From Manis javanica (taxonomy: Eukaryota; Chordata; Mammalia; Pholidota; Manidae): a DNA stretch of 64,000 nt. A program made the translations under genes and the position numbers. Positions within the stretch are counted from its first letter, which is position 1, and each line of letters begins with the position of its first letter. This document shows positions 37,093-49,500 of this stretch, piece after piece. The stretch is from the NCBI RefSeq assembly GCF_040802235.1, contig NC_133172.1:32073738-32137737 (forward strand), given 5' to 3'. The notes under the pieces are model-generated. The model did no database searches and had not been told where the DNA came from. It saw only the letters and a list, made by a program, of their open reading frames with translations.

Positions 37093-37349
37093 ATGTGAGG
37101 ACTGCAAGTGTCTGGCTGGCCTGGCCTGGATGCAAAGGAATACGCTGGCAGCGCAGTGAGCAAGGCTGATGGTGGAGTGGTTCAGGCCCCATGTTGCTGC
37201 AGGCAGAGGGCGACCCTCTCCAGCCCTGCCTGTCAGGCTCACAGAGGCCTGAGGCCTAGGCCCAGAGGGAAACGTGTCAGCAGACAGATGCTCCCCAGGC
37301 CGTGGGGTGTCCTGAGTGGACTGCTAGGAGGCTGTGCCAGAGGTGGAGG
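37093..37349 (+). promoter_or_regulatory. ADCY7: 5' UTR in the first coding exon of ADCY7, with upstream ATGs
   Basis: The acceptor TGTGTCTCTGCAG ends at 37092 and would open a 257-base leader before the ADCY7 ATG. The leader contains an immediate start-stop (ATG TGA, 37093-37098), a nine-residue frame from 37130 to 37159 and a 27-residue frame from 37169 to 37252. An ATG at 37288 opens a frame that overlaps the main start. Such leaders usually lower translation. The acceptor choice is inferred from sequence only. Confidence 0.55.
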
Positions 37350-37520
37350 ATGCCGGCCAAGGGGCGCTACTTCCTCAATGAGAGCGAGGAGGGCCCAGAC
37401 CAGGATGCGCTCTATGAGAAGTACCGCCTCACCAGCCAGCACGGGCCGCTGCTGCTCACACTCCTGTTGGTGGCCATCGCTGCCTGCACCGCCCTCCTCG
37501 TCATCGCCTTCACCTCTGAG
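37350..37520 (+). CDS. ADCY7: ADCY7 coding exon 1 (residues 1-57)
   Basis: This encodes the short cytoplasmic N-terminus beginning [11 protein letters not shown]-like and most of TM1 (about 32-54). The start is set by the conserved N-terminus. The donor is GAG|GTGAGT and the exon ends in phase 0. Confidence 0.97.
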
Positions 37521-40500
37521 GTGAGTGAGGGCAGCCTAGGGGCTGTGGGGTCTGCCCTGGGGTGCACATCTCAACTCTGACACTACTTGGGAGGCCTTGA
37601 GCACTTCATTATCCTCTGTGAGCTTGCGTTTCTGCATCTGTAGAGTGCAATGGAGCGTATGTAGGGTGGGAGGACAAAGGTTTTTAAATTTTAGTTTGGT
37701 GCTTAGAGTGGTTTTACATACTACATTAACTTGGCCACATAAACTACCTTTGCTTTTCTCCAAAACAAACTTTGATTCAGTTGAAGACTTAGGTCAGGAA
37801 GGGCCTGTGTATTTCTGCTCCCACCTCCAATCCCAGCACTCCTCATGGAGCCTGTCTGTAGTCTCAGAGTCCTTTTCAACACAGCTCTCCAGGTAGACAC
37901 CACTAATACTATTGCTGACCTAGGCTTTGCTCTGCACAGCCACGGTCTATGTGTGGTGGTTGAGCACTTAATGTGGCTAGTATGATGGAACTGAAATTTT
38001 AATTGATTGGTAATTAATGTAAATTTTCTTTGGAGTAGCTGCATATGACTAGTAGCTTCTGTATGGGACAGCAGAGTTCTAGAAGAAAACATCAGGGTAA
38101 TATGTGTGATGTAGCTAGCACCCAGTAGGTGCTCTGTTCATGCTGCCTGTATCTACATGGGTATAAACCACAGGACATTTGTTTTGGCATTCAGCACATA
38201 GTTACTGAGTACCTGCTGTGTGCTGGTCCGCAGATCAGCCTACTGGGGGATGCCAGGTGCTGTCATTTCTCATACTGCCCCCACACCCCTACCCCAGTGT
38301 GTTACCTTTTGCTCCAGCTCCTTCCCTGTCTGGGTCACTCTTGGTCATCATTTCCTCACAAGCTTCTGTTCATTCTTTCAGAGTCAGGAGCAGTGGCCTC
38401 TCCTCCAGGAGGCTTTCCTCAGTTTTGCTCCTGTCGTCTTGTACTGTCCCCCACAGCTATGCACAGGGCACCCTGGGAACACCGTGGGAGAGGCCTGATG
38501 GGGAAGAGCTTGGGAGGAAGAATAGCACTGGGCTGGGCTGTGAAATATGCTTAGGGCACCACAGGGGACGGGTGGTGGTGAAAGCAGCTCAAGCAGAGCC
38601 AATAGCAAAAGACCCTGGTGTTCAGAGGAAGCAGGGACATCAATCATGTGGAGGAAGCTGAGCTGACATTGCTCAGGACAATGTCACGGAGCTAACCTGG
38701 CAGGCTTCCTGGAGGAAGTGGCACCCCACTGGAAAAAGCCATGTCTGTGTTTGTTTGCCCACCCAGGACCCCTCTGGACTCCAGGCTGTCCTGGGGACAG
38801 TGTTCTTGACACTTGCTGTGTTTGTGGTTCTCTACGTGCTGGTGTATGTTGAGTGCCTCGTCCGGCGGTGGCTCAGGGCCTCAGCCCTGCTCATCTGGGT
38901 CTGCCTTTTGACACTGGGCTACATGCTGGTGTTCGACTCGTGGAAGAAGAAAGCCTGTGCGTGGGAGCAGGTAACAGGGCGGGGGACCCTGGCATCCTTG
39001 GGGGCCAGACGCCACTAGCCAGCTGTGCAGCAGGCTATTCCTGCCCTCTCTGAGCTTCTGGTCCTTCTGGAGAGGAGCCTGCATTTGGAGTGCTAGCCGC
39101 GGGCCCTCTGTGCTCCATGGGCTGCGGTTCTGTGATGTAGATGGGCCCTGGGTCGCCACTGTCCTCTCAGTTCTCTGCACTGAGATGGGGGCGAGGTGGG
39201 AAGAGTGTCCCTGAGCATGTCTGGACATGTATCTAGGTGGACCCTCATGGGGTTAGAAGGGACATTACTCTAGCTCAAAGAGGCTCGTGTGCCCGGAAAG
39301 GCTGAGAGGCCAGTTCTAGGGCTCTGGCATAATGGCCGACCCTGATTGCTCTCTGCTCTGCTGTCCTCTGTGTTGTTCCATTCCCGGGCAGGCCATTGCC
39401 CGGTTGAGCAGAGATGGCTATAGTGGCTCCAGCTGCCCACCCACCAGCTTGCACACTTCAGCTAAAAGAGCCCTTTCTTGACCAGTTCGAGTCACATTGA
39501 CCTGGCCTGGGTCATTAGGTCCAGCCCTGGACAGTCACTGTCACCAAGGAGTGGCACCTCCTGACGCTCCTGGGGCTGGAGAGGTGAGGCTGTGGAAGCC
39601 AGGCACACTGGAAGCTTGTGGAGGATGCTGTTCCCAGAAAGGGGCAGGTGCGGGGCCGGCGGGCAGAGCAGCCAGCTGGGAGCGCATGGAGGCAGGTGAA
39701 TGGCCCAGCCCCAGCCTTCTGTGGAAGGAGGCCTTGGGCAGTGGCACCAGGCAGGAGCTCCCTGGGTCTTGAGGGCTATGCAGTCTCACTCCCTGGGAGG
39801 CTTGACCTTGGCCCCAGGTCATCAATCAGCTCATAAGAAATGGTGAATAGTGCTGGCTAGGCCCGACCCAGAAGCAGAGTTTGACTTTTTCTTGCTCCAT
39901 TGCATGTCTTTCATTGTCTCTCTCCACACAGGGAATGGGGAGGGGGTGACCTGAGGGCAGAGGCACTTCGTGGCCTGGACTAATGGTTGAGGGGCTCAGG
40001 ATCCAGGTTTCTGGGGCTGAACCCGGAAGGCAAAAGCCTACAGGGGCCAGTATCAGTTCAGCGTTGGGCTGTCCTGGGGCAGGGGCCAGCCAGGCCCTGA
40101 GCCTCATGACGCCTGTCCCCAGGTGCCCTTCTTCCTGTTCATCGTCTTTGTGGTGTACACGCTGCTGCCCTTCAGCATGCACGGAGCTGTGGTAGTAGGG
40201 GTCATCTCCAGCACCTCCCACCTCCTGGTGCTTGGCGCTCTGATGGGGGGCTTCTCAACGCCCAGCGTCCCGATGGGGCTGCAGGTGAGGGGCACATGGG
40301 AGTCTTGGCATGGGGGAGGGCTAAGGGGCTGTGGGCAGGAGCTGTGGTGTGGGCCTGAGGGCAGCCATGGCTGGCATGAGTGAGCTGGTCCTTGGGCCTC
40401 AGGGTCCTGTTTGCGGACAGATGGCCTCAAGACCAGGCCCTCTCCAGGTACGCTCGGGATGCTGGACCCCCTGGGCAGGTGTCCTTCCCTGCAGCCTTTT

Positions 40501-43500
40501 CTTTGCTGGCCTGTGGCACCCAGGAGGCCTGGCGCCTCACTCTTGCCATGGCCTTGAGGCCACCCTCCTGCATCCGCTGTTACACGACGGGCCTGTTCAC
40601 ATGGTTTCACCGCAGAGCCTGTCCTGGCAGGCCTGGGATGTATGCCTGGACATTTGTGTCTTTATGTGGAGTGAGCAAAGCTGAATCCTGATTAAAGGCG
40701 ACTTGACAGATGTGTTTTCCTCCTGACTGGTCTGCTGTGCGCTCCGCTCTGGGAAGTGGCGGCCAGAGCTCAGGCAGCCAGTGGTGTGCTGTGCCTTCTC
40801 TGACTGCCTCGGTGATCGCCTGGGCTCTGGCTCTGCGAGGTGATGTGCCTCTGCCTCTGCCTCTGCCTCCCCTGGAGTGGCTGGCTTCCCTGGTCTCTGG
40901 GGCCCAAGCCCTCCTGGCCTGGAGAATGCTGAGATGGGCCTGAGTCCTGGTCCTGTAGTCAAAGTGACTGCCTAGGGGACCAGCTCCTGTCTGGGCCTCA
41001 GTTTCCCTGCCTGCCCCAGGAAGGGTGCCAGCCAAGTGGGTTGGGGGTCAGGAAATGGAGAAGGGACCAGGCTGAATACTGAGCTTGCCCTTGGCCTGCC
41101 CTCAGCTGCTGGCCAATGCTATCATCTTCCTGTGTGGGAACCTCACCGGCGCCTTCCACAAGCACCAGATGCAGGACGCCTCCCGTGACCTCTTCACCTA
41201 CACTGTGAAGTGCATTCAGATCCGTCGAAAGCTTCGCATTGAGAAGCGCCAGCAGGTGTGAATTCCATCTCCCCTGGAGCCACAGCCTGGCCACTGCCCA
41301 GCCCTCCTCAGCCGTGGCCATGAGTCTCTGTGGACACCCATGCAGGCCTCACCCCAGGGGGCTGCTGGGGACACAGGAGGGGATTTGCCCTGCTGGGTTG
41401 GTGGCCGGATGTGGGCCAGTGGAGATGGAGGGTGCTTTGGGCAGGTCAGGCAGGAGGGTAGAGAAAATTGAGGCCTGGTGGGCCAGGCCTGGGGCCCGAT
41501 GCCACCCTGCTGTCCCCTACCGGTGCCCAGGAGAACCTGCTGCTGTCAGTGCTGCCCGCCCACATCTCCATGGGCATGAAGCTGGCCATCATCGAGCGGC
41601 TCAAGGAGCGTGGGGACCGCCGCTACATGCCCGACAACAACTTCCACAGCCTCTACGTAAAGCGGCACCAGAACGTCAGGTGGGCAGCCTATGCGCCCAG
41701 TATCGCCTGGGGCTGAGTGCACCACTCCCCAGCCCACAGGGACTTGGAGGGAGGCAAAGCCAGGCCCCTCCTGGGCCTCAGTGTCTCCATTTGTTTTCCC
41801 ATAGGGGGTCAGATTAGATTGGGGTTGGGAGAGATCCAGTAGCTTCCTAAGATTGTAAAATGGTGCACAAACATGACTGTTGGGATGCATGGGGTCCTTT
41901 CAGATGATTCTCAAGGGGGCACAGGCCCCCTGAAAGGAGGTGAAGTTCCCCATGGCTTGGTGGCCACAAGGGCACAGTCCTGATACCTATCTGGCTTTGA
42001 TTTCAAAGGGGCTGCAGAATTACTTGACTGCACCAGCCTAGGGAACTGTAGATACGGGTGCTGGGGACCCCACCCTCATGCTCTGCCTGAGGTCTGAGCT
42101 ACGTCTGAGGCTGGATCCACTGTTCTCTATGCTGTGGGCCACCCAGACCTCCCAGACTTTGCAGCTGGGGGAGGTTGGGTGCAAGGCGCAGCTCTGGCTT
42201 CCCAGCAAGTCTTAACCTCCCCGAGCCTCAGTTTGCTCATCTGTGGAGTGGGAATCCTATGAGGGTGAGGACTGGGTGTGTATAAAGTGTTGGGTGTGGA
42301 GCATGGCTTGAGGGAGCATGGAGCTGCATTTTAGCAGGGAGTTTAGTTCTGAAGTCTGGGCAGAGCTGAAGACCCAGGTGTAGGAAAGGAGAAGGAAGTT
42401 CAGGGGTGTGGGGGCTCTGCCTGTAAGAGCACCCGTCGTCTGCAGTGATGGGGCCTGGGGTGGGGTTCTGTGGGACCCTGCAGTCTCGAGGGTTTGCTCT
42501 GTTCTGCTTTAATGCCAAACCTCTGGAACTTTAGTTCATCTTTATGGCCAGGAGTTTCTCTCCCATCCTACAGAGGCTGAGGAGTAGCAGGGATGATTAG
42601 GGTCAGGGTCGTGGGTGCTTGGGAGCTCTGGATGGTTCCAGTGACTGGCTCTGATCCATCCTGTGGCCTCACCCCACCCCCAGCATTCTCTACGCTGATA
42701 TTGTGGGCTTCACGCAGCTGGCCAGCGACTGCTCTCCCAAAGAGTTGGTAGTGGTGCTGAATGAGCTCTTCGGCAAGTTCGACCAGATTGCCAAGGTGAG
42801 CCCTGGCTTTTGTGCTGCCTCTCCGTCCTGCTGTTGGTGAAGTCAGGCCCCCACCCCCACCCCCACTGCCTTCCAGTGGTATCCTGTGCCAGTGCTGTGG
42901 TGAGATGGGGATGGGGAGGCCTTGGCTGAATTTTAGCATTCAATCAGCAAACACTTCCAAGTACCCCATGGCGGAAGTGGAGGTCAAGAGGTGGCCAGGG
43001 CAGCCAGAATCCTGTTTCCCAGAATGTGAGGCTGGTGGGGAGACTCACAGTACACTGGGGGAGCACAGGAACTAAGGAGCTCAGGGGGCTCAGGAAGGCT
43101 GCCTGGAGGAGGAGATGGCTTCATCCTCATTACACAAGGCCAGTAACCTTGGCCTCATCTGGGAGCTTAGGAGGACTGTGGAATGCCAGGCCTTACCCAG
43201 AATTGGCCTTTTAACAAGATCCCTGAACTGTATGCGTGTTAAAGTTTGAGAAACCTAAAAGGATACCTGAAGAGGAAAGGGAACAGTGTTCTGAGCAGAG
43301 GGAACAGCATGTGCAAAAGGCTGGAGTAGAAAGAAAGCTGCTTGTCCTGGGAATGAACATGGCTCAGGATGAGTAGGAGTGACAGAGTGAGGGGGAGAAG
43401 GTCAGAGAGTCCAACGTGCAAAGACTTAGGGTGGAGGTAAGGAGTGGGACTTGATTTGAGGACCTTGGGAGGCATAGCAGGTGCCAAGCAGGAGAGAACA

Positions 43501-46500
43501 TTGGGTAAGGAGGATCTTCAGGGAACAGCTGAGTGGGGAGAGGTCTGGGAGCAGCCAGGGCTGGGCTGGGGTCTTAGCCTTTGTCTCTGTGGCAGTGTGG
43601 GCCCAGGGTAGGGGCAGGTGGTGGTGGTAGTGTGTCTGTGTCTGTGTCTGCCTGCCTGGTGGCAGCCCCATTGTATAGATGGGGAGAGGGAGGCCATGGC
43701 CATCCCTCCAGCTGGAGTGGCTAGTCCCTGACAGACATCTGGGCTCAGAGGGCAGTCCAGTGGCTGATCTGGGAGGAGATAAGGGCAACTGGAGCTTGCG
43801 CCTGGGAGTCCATCCCCTGCTGGTTTGTAGGAAGGCCACTGTCCTTGTGTCCTGGGCCAAGCCACTCAGTACTCAGCGTGTGCCAGATGGGGCCCAGCAG
43901 GGAAGAGCTGGCACACACCACAAATGTGGTTATTAGATGAGGAGTTGAGAAAGGAGCTGGCATAGCTCCTTCTCAGAGTCCCTGAAACCCCACCCCCAAG
44001 GCCTTGGTATGTGTGGTCACCTTTGCCCAGGGCTTATTGATTGGGGGGAGGGGCAGGGGGAGGCTGTCTAGTGGCCTCAGCACCGCATCAGGTGGAATGG
44101 CTTGGGCCTCGCCTCCCCCTCTCCATGCACATTTTCCTCTGAGACCCCAGCCTCTCTCCTCACCCCCATTTTTCCTCTCTGATCCCTCCCCACTCACAAA
44201 CCCTAGCAGCATCCCTAGCAGCATAGCCATCTCTTGGATTACCTCAAACTTGCTGACCCCTTGGTTTATGGCACCTGCCACCTCTCTTGTTTTCATCTCC
44301 CCTACTTTCTCTACTTCAGCGACACTGGCTGCTTTACTGTTTGTTTCTCAGACAGCTTTCTGGCCTCAGGGCCTTTGCACATGCTGCTTCCATCTTCTGC
44401 CTGGAATGGGCTTTCTCCAGATTCTGGCATGGCTTGCTTCCTCAGTCCCCTCTGAGTCTTTGCTCAAATGTTACTTTCTCTGACTGCCTGGGAACTTGCT
44501 CTGTCCTTTCATCCCTCATTTTTCTCCTTGGCACTTACCACCATTGAGTGTCTATAGATATTATTTATCTAGTTTAGTGACTAGCTCTGCCGCCGGTGTG
44601 CGAGCTCCATGGCTGTCAGGGGTTTTGTCTGTTTTTCTCACTGCCATATCCCAGTGCCTGGGGCAGGACAGGGCACTTAGTAGGTGCTCAAACATTGCAT
44701 GAAGAAATGAGACAAAGACAGTGTTTACCACAGAGGCACCCAGGTGGCCACCATTAGTAACATCCACTTCCATCCCTGATGCTTGTGGGGGGGTTCTTCC
44801 TGGGGAGCTCCCCATGTCTCCAATCCATGTACTAAGCTGCTACTGGTAGCTGATACCCCAGAAGAAGCCTCTGGCCAGGAAAGAGCCTGGTTCACCCTGG
44901 CAGCTGTGGGGAGATGGCTGGTTTGTGTGCCTGCAGCCCTTCCTCAGGCCAGGCCTCTCCCTTGTCCTGCAGGCCAATGAGTGCATGCGGATCAAGATCC
45001 TGGGGGACTGCTACTACTGCGTGTCAGGCCTGCCTGTGTCCCTGCCCACCCATGCCAGGAACTGCGTGAAGATGGGGCTGGACATGTGTGAGGCCATTAA
45101 GTAGGTACCATGGGCAGGCCTGGGGCACCAGGTCCTGTCCCCACGATGGACCCCTTCGTCTTGCTAAGGCAGGAGGGGAATGCATTGTCCCTGTTTTGCA
45201 GATGAGGAAACTGAGGCTTGGGTGAAATCAGTTGCCTGGACTACTTAGCAGTATGTCTGCATACTGAGCCTCTGAGCCCCAGAGAGTATCAGCGGCTAGG
45301 AGCTGGCAGGTGTGAGGAGGGGGCAGCTGGGCCTTGTCATCCTATAGACTGAGTGTTAGCAGTGCGAGGAACCTGTGAACTCTAGGTCTGACTGCAGGGC
45401 TCCATCTGCTGCCTGTTCTTCCTGGGAAGACTTGGAGTCCGGACTGGTTCTCCGAGCTGCAGGGAGGCCCCCAGTCTCTTGGAGCTCCTTCCCATCAGCT
45501 CCCCACAAGTTCTCCAGAGCCCTGAGCAGCCATGGTCTGTGGGAAGGACCTGCCACGGTGCTCAGGTGCAGGGTGGAGAGCCAGGTGGGCTTAGCCAGAC
45601 CCACCAGTGTTCAGGGCAGAGTGGGCTGCAGCTGGGCTGCCTGAGGAGTGTGGCTCCCGGGTGTAACCCAGCCCCAGCCTGGCCTCCTCCTGGAATCTCA
45701 CCAGCAGTGGTGGGGGCTGCCGGATCTGGAGAGGGAGTGGGGGTCTGGTTCTAGCCTGGCTCTGCATCCCACTACCTGGGTGACCTTGGCCAGGTCACCC
45801 ACCCCAGGTCAGTTTCCTCCCCAAGAGCATGTGGAGGCTGTGCAGGCCCCTTATGCTCCCTCTGGCTTTGACTCCATCCCCAGCCCTGTTGGTGGCCACC
45901 TGACCCTGGCTGCTTCTGGGACCTCATCCACTTGTCAAAGGGCCCTGGGGCTCTGCTTGTGTTTAGAGTGCCCTGTGCCCTGGGGCAGCTCTGACTTGGG
46001 GCTTCTTGCACTGAGAGGTGCTAGCAACCCGCAGTGCTCCCACTTCCCCAAGGTGGGGGTATAGAAGGCCCCCAAAGCCCAGCTCCTGTGTTCTTTGTCT
46101 CTGCTGGGTTTGGGGTAGGGCCTGAGTTTGTCTGCAGAGCCCAGCTGGGGTTGCCAGGCAGGGGAAACAGCCAGTGATGTATTTTAGGGCCTTCAACATG
46201 AGCTGTAGTAACCAACGACAGTTGGAACTCCTTCTGACAGCCTGTGAACTTGGGGGCCAGCCACATCTATCTGCATATTCCCAGAGACGGGGTGCTCATG
46301 CCCTCTTGAGGAGGCAGCCCCATCAGGCTGAGAAGGTTCTCTCCTGGGAGCTGGGCCTGCCCCTTCCCACATGCTCCCCCCACAGCCTTGCTCTGCCCTG
46401 CCCGTGTCACATTCTGTACCTGGGACCCCCAGCAGCCCTAGCTGGGGTGGGGTGACTGGACTGCTCTGCCCCAGGCAGGTGCGGGAAGCCACGGGTGTGG

Positions 46501-49500
46501 ACATCAGCATGCGTGTGGGTATACACTCGGGGAACGTGCTGTGTGGTGTCATCGGGCTGCACAAGTGGCAGTATGATGTGTGGTCCCATGACGTGTCCCT
46601 GGCCAACAGGATGGAGGCGGCTGGAGTCCCTGGGTGAGGCTTGGGTGACAGCAGGGGGTCAGAGGGCAGGGGCTGACTCAGCTGGGGAGGGGGGCCAAGG
46701 GTGGGGTCAGAGACAGAATCATGACCTCTCCGTGGGGGGAGCCGGCCTGCTTGGCCCTTCCTGCTGTGCATCTCGGAGCAGGTGCCAGCCTTCTCTGGGC
46801 CCACTGCTCTGTCTGACTCTGGCCTCCCCCAGCCGTGTACACATCACCGAGGCAACGCTGAACCACCTGGACAAGGCGTATGAGGTGGAGGACGGGCATG
46901 GGCAGCGGCGAGACCCCTACCTGAAAGAGATGAATATCCGTACCTACCTGGTCATTGATCCCCGGGTACGAGGGCTCAGATGCAGCAGGCGGGTTGGGGG
47001 ATGGAGGGAGGGCCTGGAGACGTGGAGTGTTCTTCCCTTCAAGGCTGTGAGGAGGCAAGGAAGAGGCCTGCCCGGGGTTGGAGTGAGCTCCCCGCGCCTG
47101 GGTGTGTCCTGGGCCTCAGTGTTCCTTTCCATGAAATGGGAGTAACAACAGAGGAGAAAACGCTAATCCGAGCAAGGCAGTCAGGTCAAGCTGACAGTCA
47201 CTGTTAGTCTATTTTCCATGAGGTAGTCCCTAATCTCCAGATTTTCAGAAGATACATTTTAAAAACATGCTTTGGCTGAGACTCAGGAAGGTAGGGAAAG
47301 GCCAGGTGGCCACTAGGCAGGGGCCTCCGTGTGTCCTGGGTTCTGACCCGCAGTGTCTGCCTGGCTGTGTAGCTCTGCCTCCTCCGCTGGCCCCGCTTTC
47401 CTCGGGCCCCCGTGCTGGGGGAGGCTGTGGGCAGCTGCTAGGCCTGTGGGCCCCAGTCCTGCCCCCAGCCATACCGGGCCTGCTGGGCCCTTCTTCCTGC
47501 CAGTGGGAGGCCAGCTTGCCTGGAGGCCTCTGTGAATCGTCCTTGGGGCTTGCTCGAGAATGTCAGTCGCAGCAGGCTCTCTCCAGCTCCCTCTCTGGCC
47601 TTCGTTGTCCTCAGGGCCGGGCTGTCTGACTGCCAGTCTCCAGGGGAGCAGAGGGCCAGCCTGCGGCCTCCCCAGCTCCTCGGGCCTCATCCTGCTGCTG
47701 AGTCAGCACCTGGGGAAGCCCTCCTAGATACCTTGGGGCTGCCCCCCTACCCCAATCATGGAATATAGTCCAGCCCCTCACCTTGTACTCACAGTTCTGG
47801 GCCCTGCCCACTTCTCCTTCTCTGCCCTGTTCTTTCATCCTGAGTGTACTTCACCCCAGTCCTGTGCCATCCTCCTGTCCTTCCTGCCAGGCTCTTTCCA
47901 CCACAGGACCCTTGTCCCTGCTGCTCCCTCAGCCCTGAGCCCTCTTCCCTCTGTCCCAAATGCTCCTATTTATCCTTTTTGCTTATATATTGCCAGTGTG
48001 AACACCACATGGGCAGGCTTCGGGGAGGGGTGCCCTCTTCTCCTGGCTGCAACCCCTGTTGGTACAGAGCCTGTGCTTGGATACCTTGTGAATGAATGAG
48101 GCAGAGTACCCAGACTGCAAGGCAGAGCAGGCAGAGCTCCACCCCCACCCCCAGGGCTGCTGGATTCAGCAAGTGCAGCTCCAGGGCGCTTAGTTCACCT
48201 TGCATTCAGATACACCACAGAGGAGTTTTTGTCTGAGCGTGAATCTTACACAGGATCGAACTGGGCATCCTATATTTCATCTGTCAACCCTCCCTTCCCC
48301 ATCTTTAATTTTGCTCGTTTACATAGTTGGAAATTCAGAAAGCATGAAGGGCATGTTGCAGACAGTTTCCCTTGAATCCTTGTCTGCAGCCAGCCTGTCC
48401 CACTAAAGGGAACCAGCATGGTGTTCCTTGAGTTCTTTCCACAGAGATGTCTCTGCACACGTAATAGCTCGAAAGATTCTCATCTGCCCTCCTCATTAAG
48501 CCCACGGGATAGCGTGGCACCCACTGGGTTGGAAACTTGGAGACCTTCCCTCTGTGTGCACAGACCATCCTCACTTCTTTTCTTCTCACAACTGTGCAAT
48601 GAGCCATGGAAAGGACGCTCAGATGTCCCTCCTATTGTGGACAAGGTGGTGCTTTTCCAACTCTGGCCTCCTTAGGCTCTGATTCATACCATTTCTTAGG
48701 TGTGAAGACACCTGGGGTAAGGGGCCAGAGGTGGCCTGTGGGGCTCCCCTGCAGGCTGGTGGGGCTGCAGCTGCCCTTCTGGGGCCTACCTCTCAGGTGC
48801 ATTTTACTTAGAACTGATGGATCTTTCGTACACATCTGTTTCTCAGGAAGGCAAGGTGTCTGGCCTTCCTGCCCTCAGAGAAATGCCAGAGGCCTTGAGC
48901 TGGAGTGGCCGGGTGCTGTATAGGCAGAGGGGCCGACAGTGGAGGGGGAGACAGAGATGTGCCCCCTGCCCCCACCCCAGGCAGGTTGCTCAGTGCAGGG
49001 CTCAGCGTGTCCTCTGGACCCCGGGACACTCACAGAGGCCGGATTCCACGCTGTTCTCCCTGGCGAGGCTGATGTGTCTCAGGGTTTAAAAATGTTTCTC
49101 TCCCAGAAGGAGGCTAGACATTTCCAGGAAAGCTGCTGCTTATGGCTTAGCGAGCGTTTGTGCCTGTAGTGCTGGTCTGAGTCAGTGTCTGTGGGGACCC
49201 AAGGGGAGGCGGGCTCTGCAGGTCTCGAAATGTCCCATACTTGTCTCCCGCAGTCTCCTTCCCCCTTTTCCAGCCCTGCCCAGCCTCCCCAGCCAGGGGA
49301 GGTCCCTGCTATGTTGTTCTTCCTGTGGGGGCAGGGTGGGCCCCCTCATTCAGGGCCTGGCTAGTCCACCATGCCCTGGCAGAGCTATGGCAGGCACGTG
49401 GCAGGTAGGGGACCCCTGCTGTTGTTTGGGGGCCACTCTGTAGGGCTCCCTGGCCATCTCTGGGTCACTGGCCAGCACTCTGTTCATGGTGGCTTCCTAC

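Larger units (their letters stand above)
38971..42683 (+). other. ADCY7: ADCY7 introns between coding exons 2 and 6
   Basis: Introns at 38971-40122, 40285-41105, 41256-41530 and 41680-42683 contain no recognisable gene. A MIR-like tail lies near 42200-42260 and a short CTGCCT run near 40850. Confidence 0.8.

Noticed and set aside
37302-37350. An upstream in-frame extension of ADCY7 (16 extra residues)
   Set aside because: It needs a GTG start. The conserved N-terminus begins at the ATG at 37350.
40843-40872. CTGCCT hexamer run
   Set aside because: It has only about four units and is a trivial low-complexity tract in an intron.
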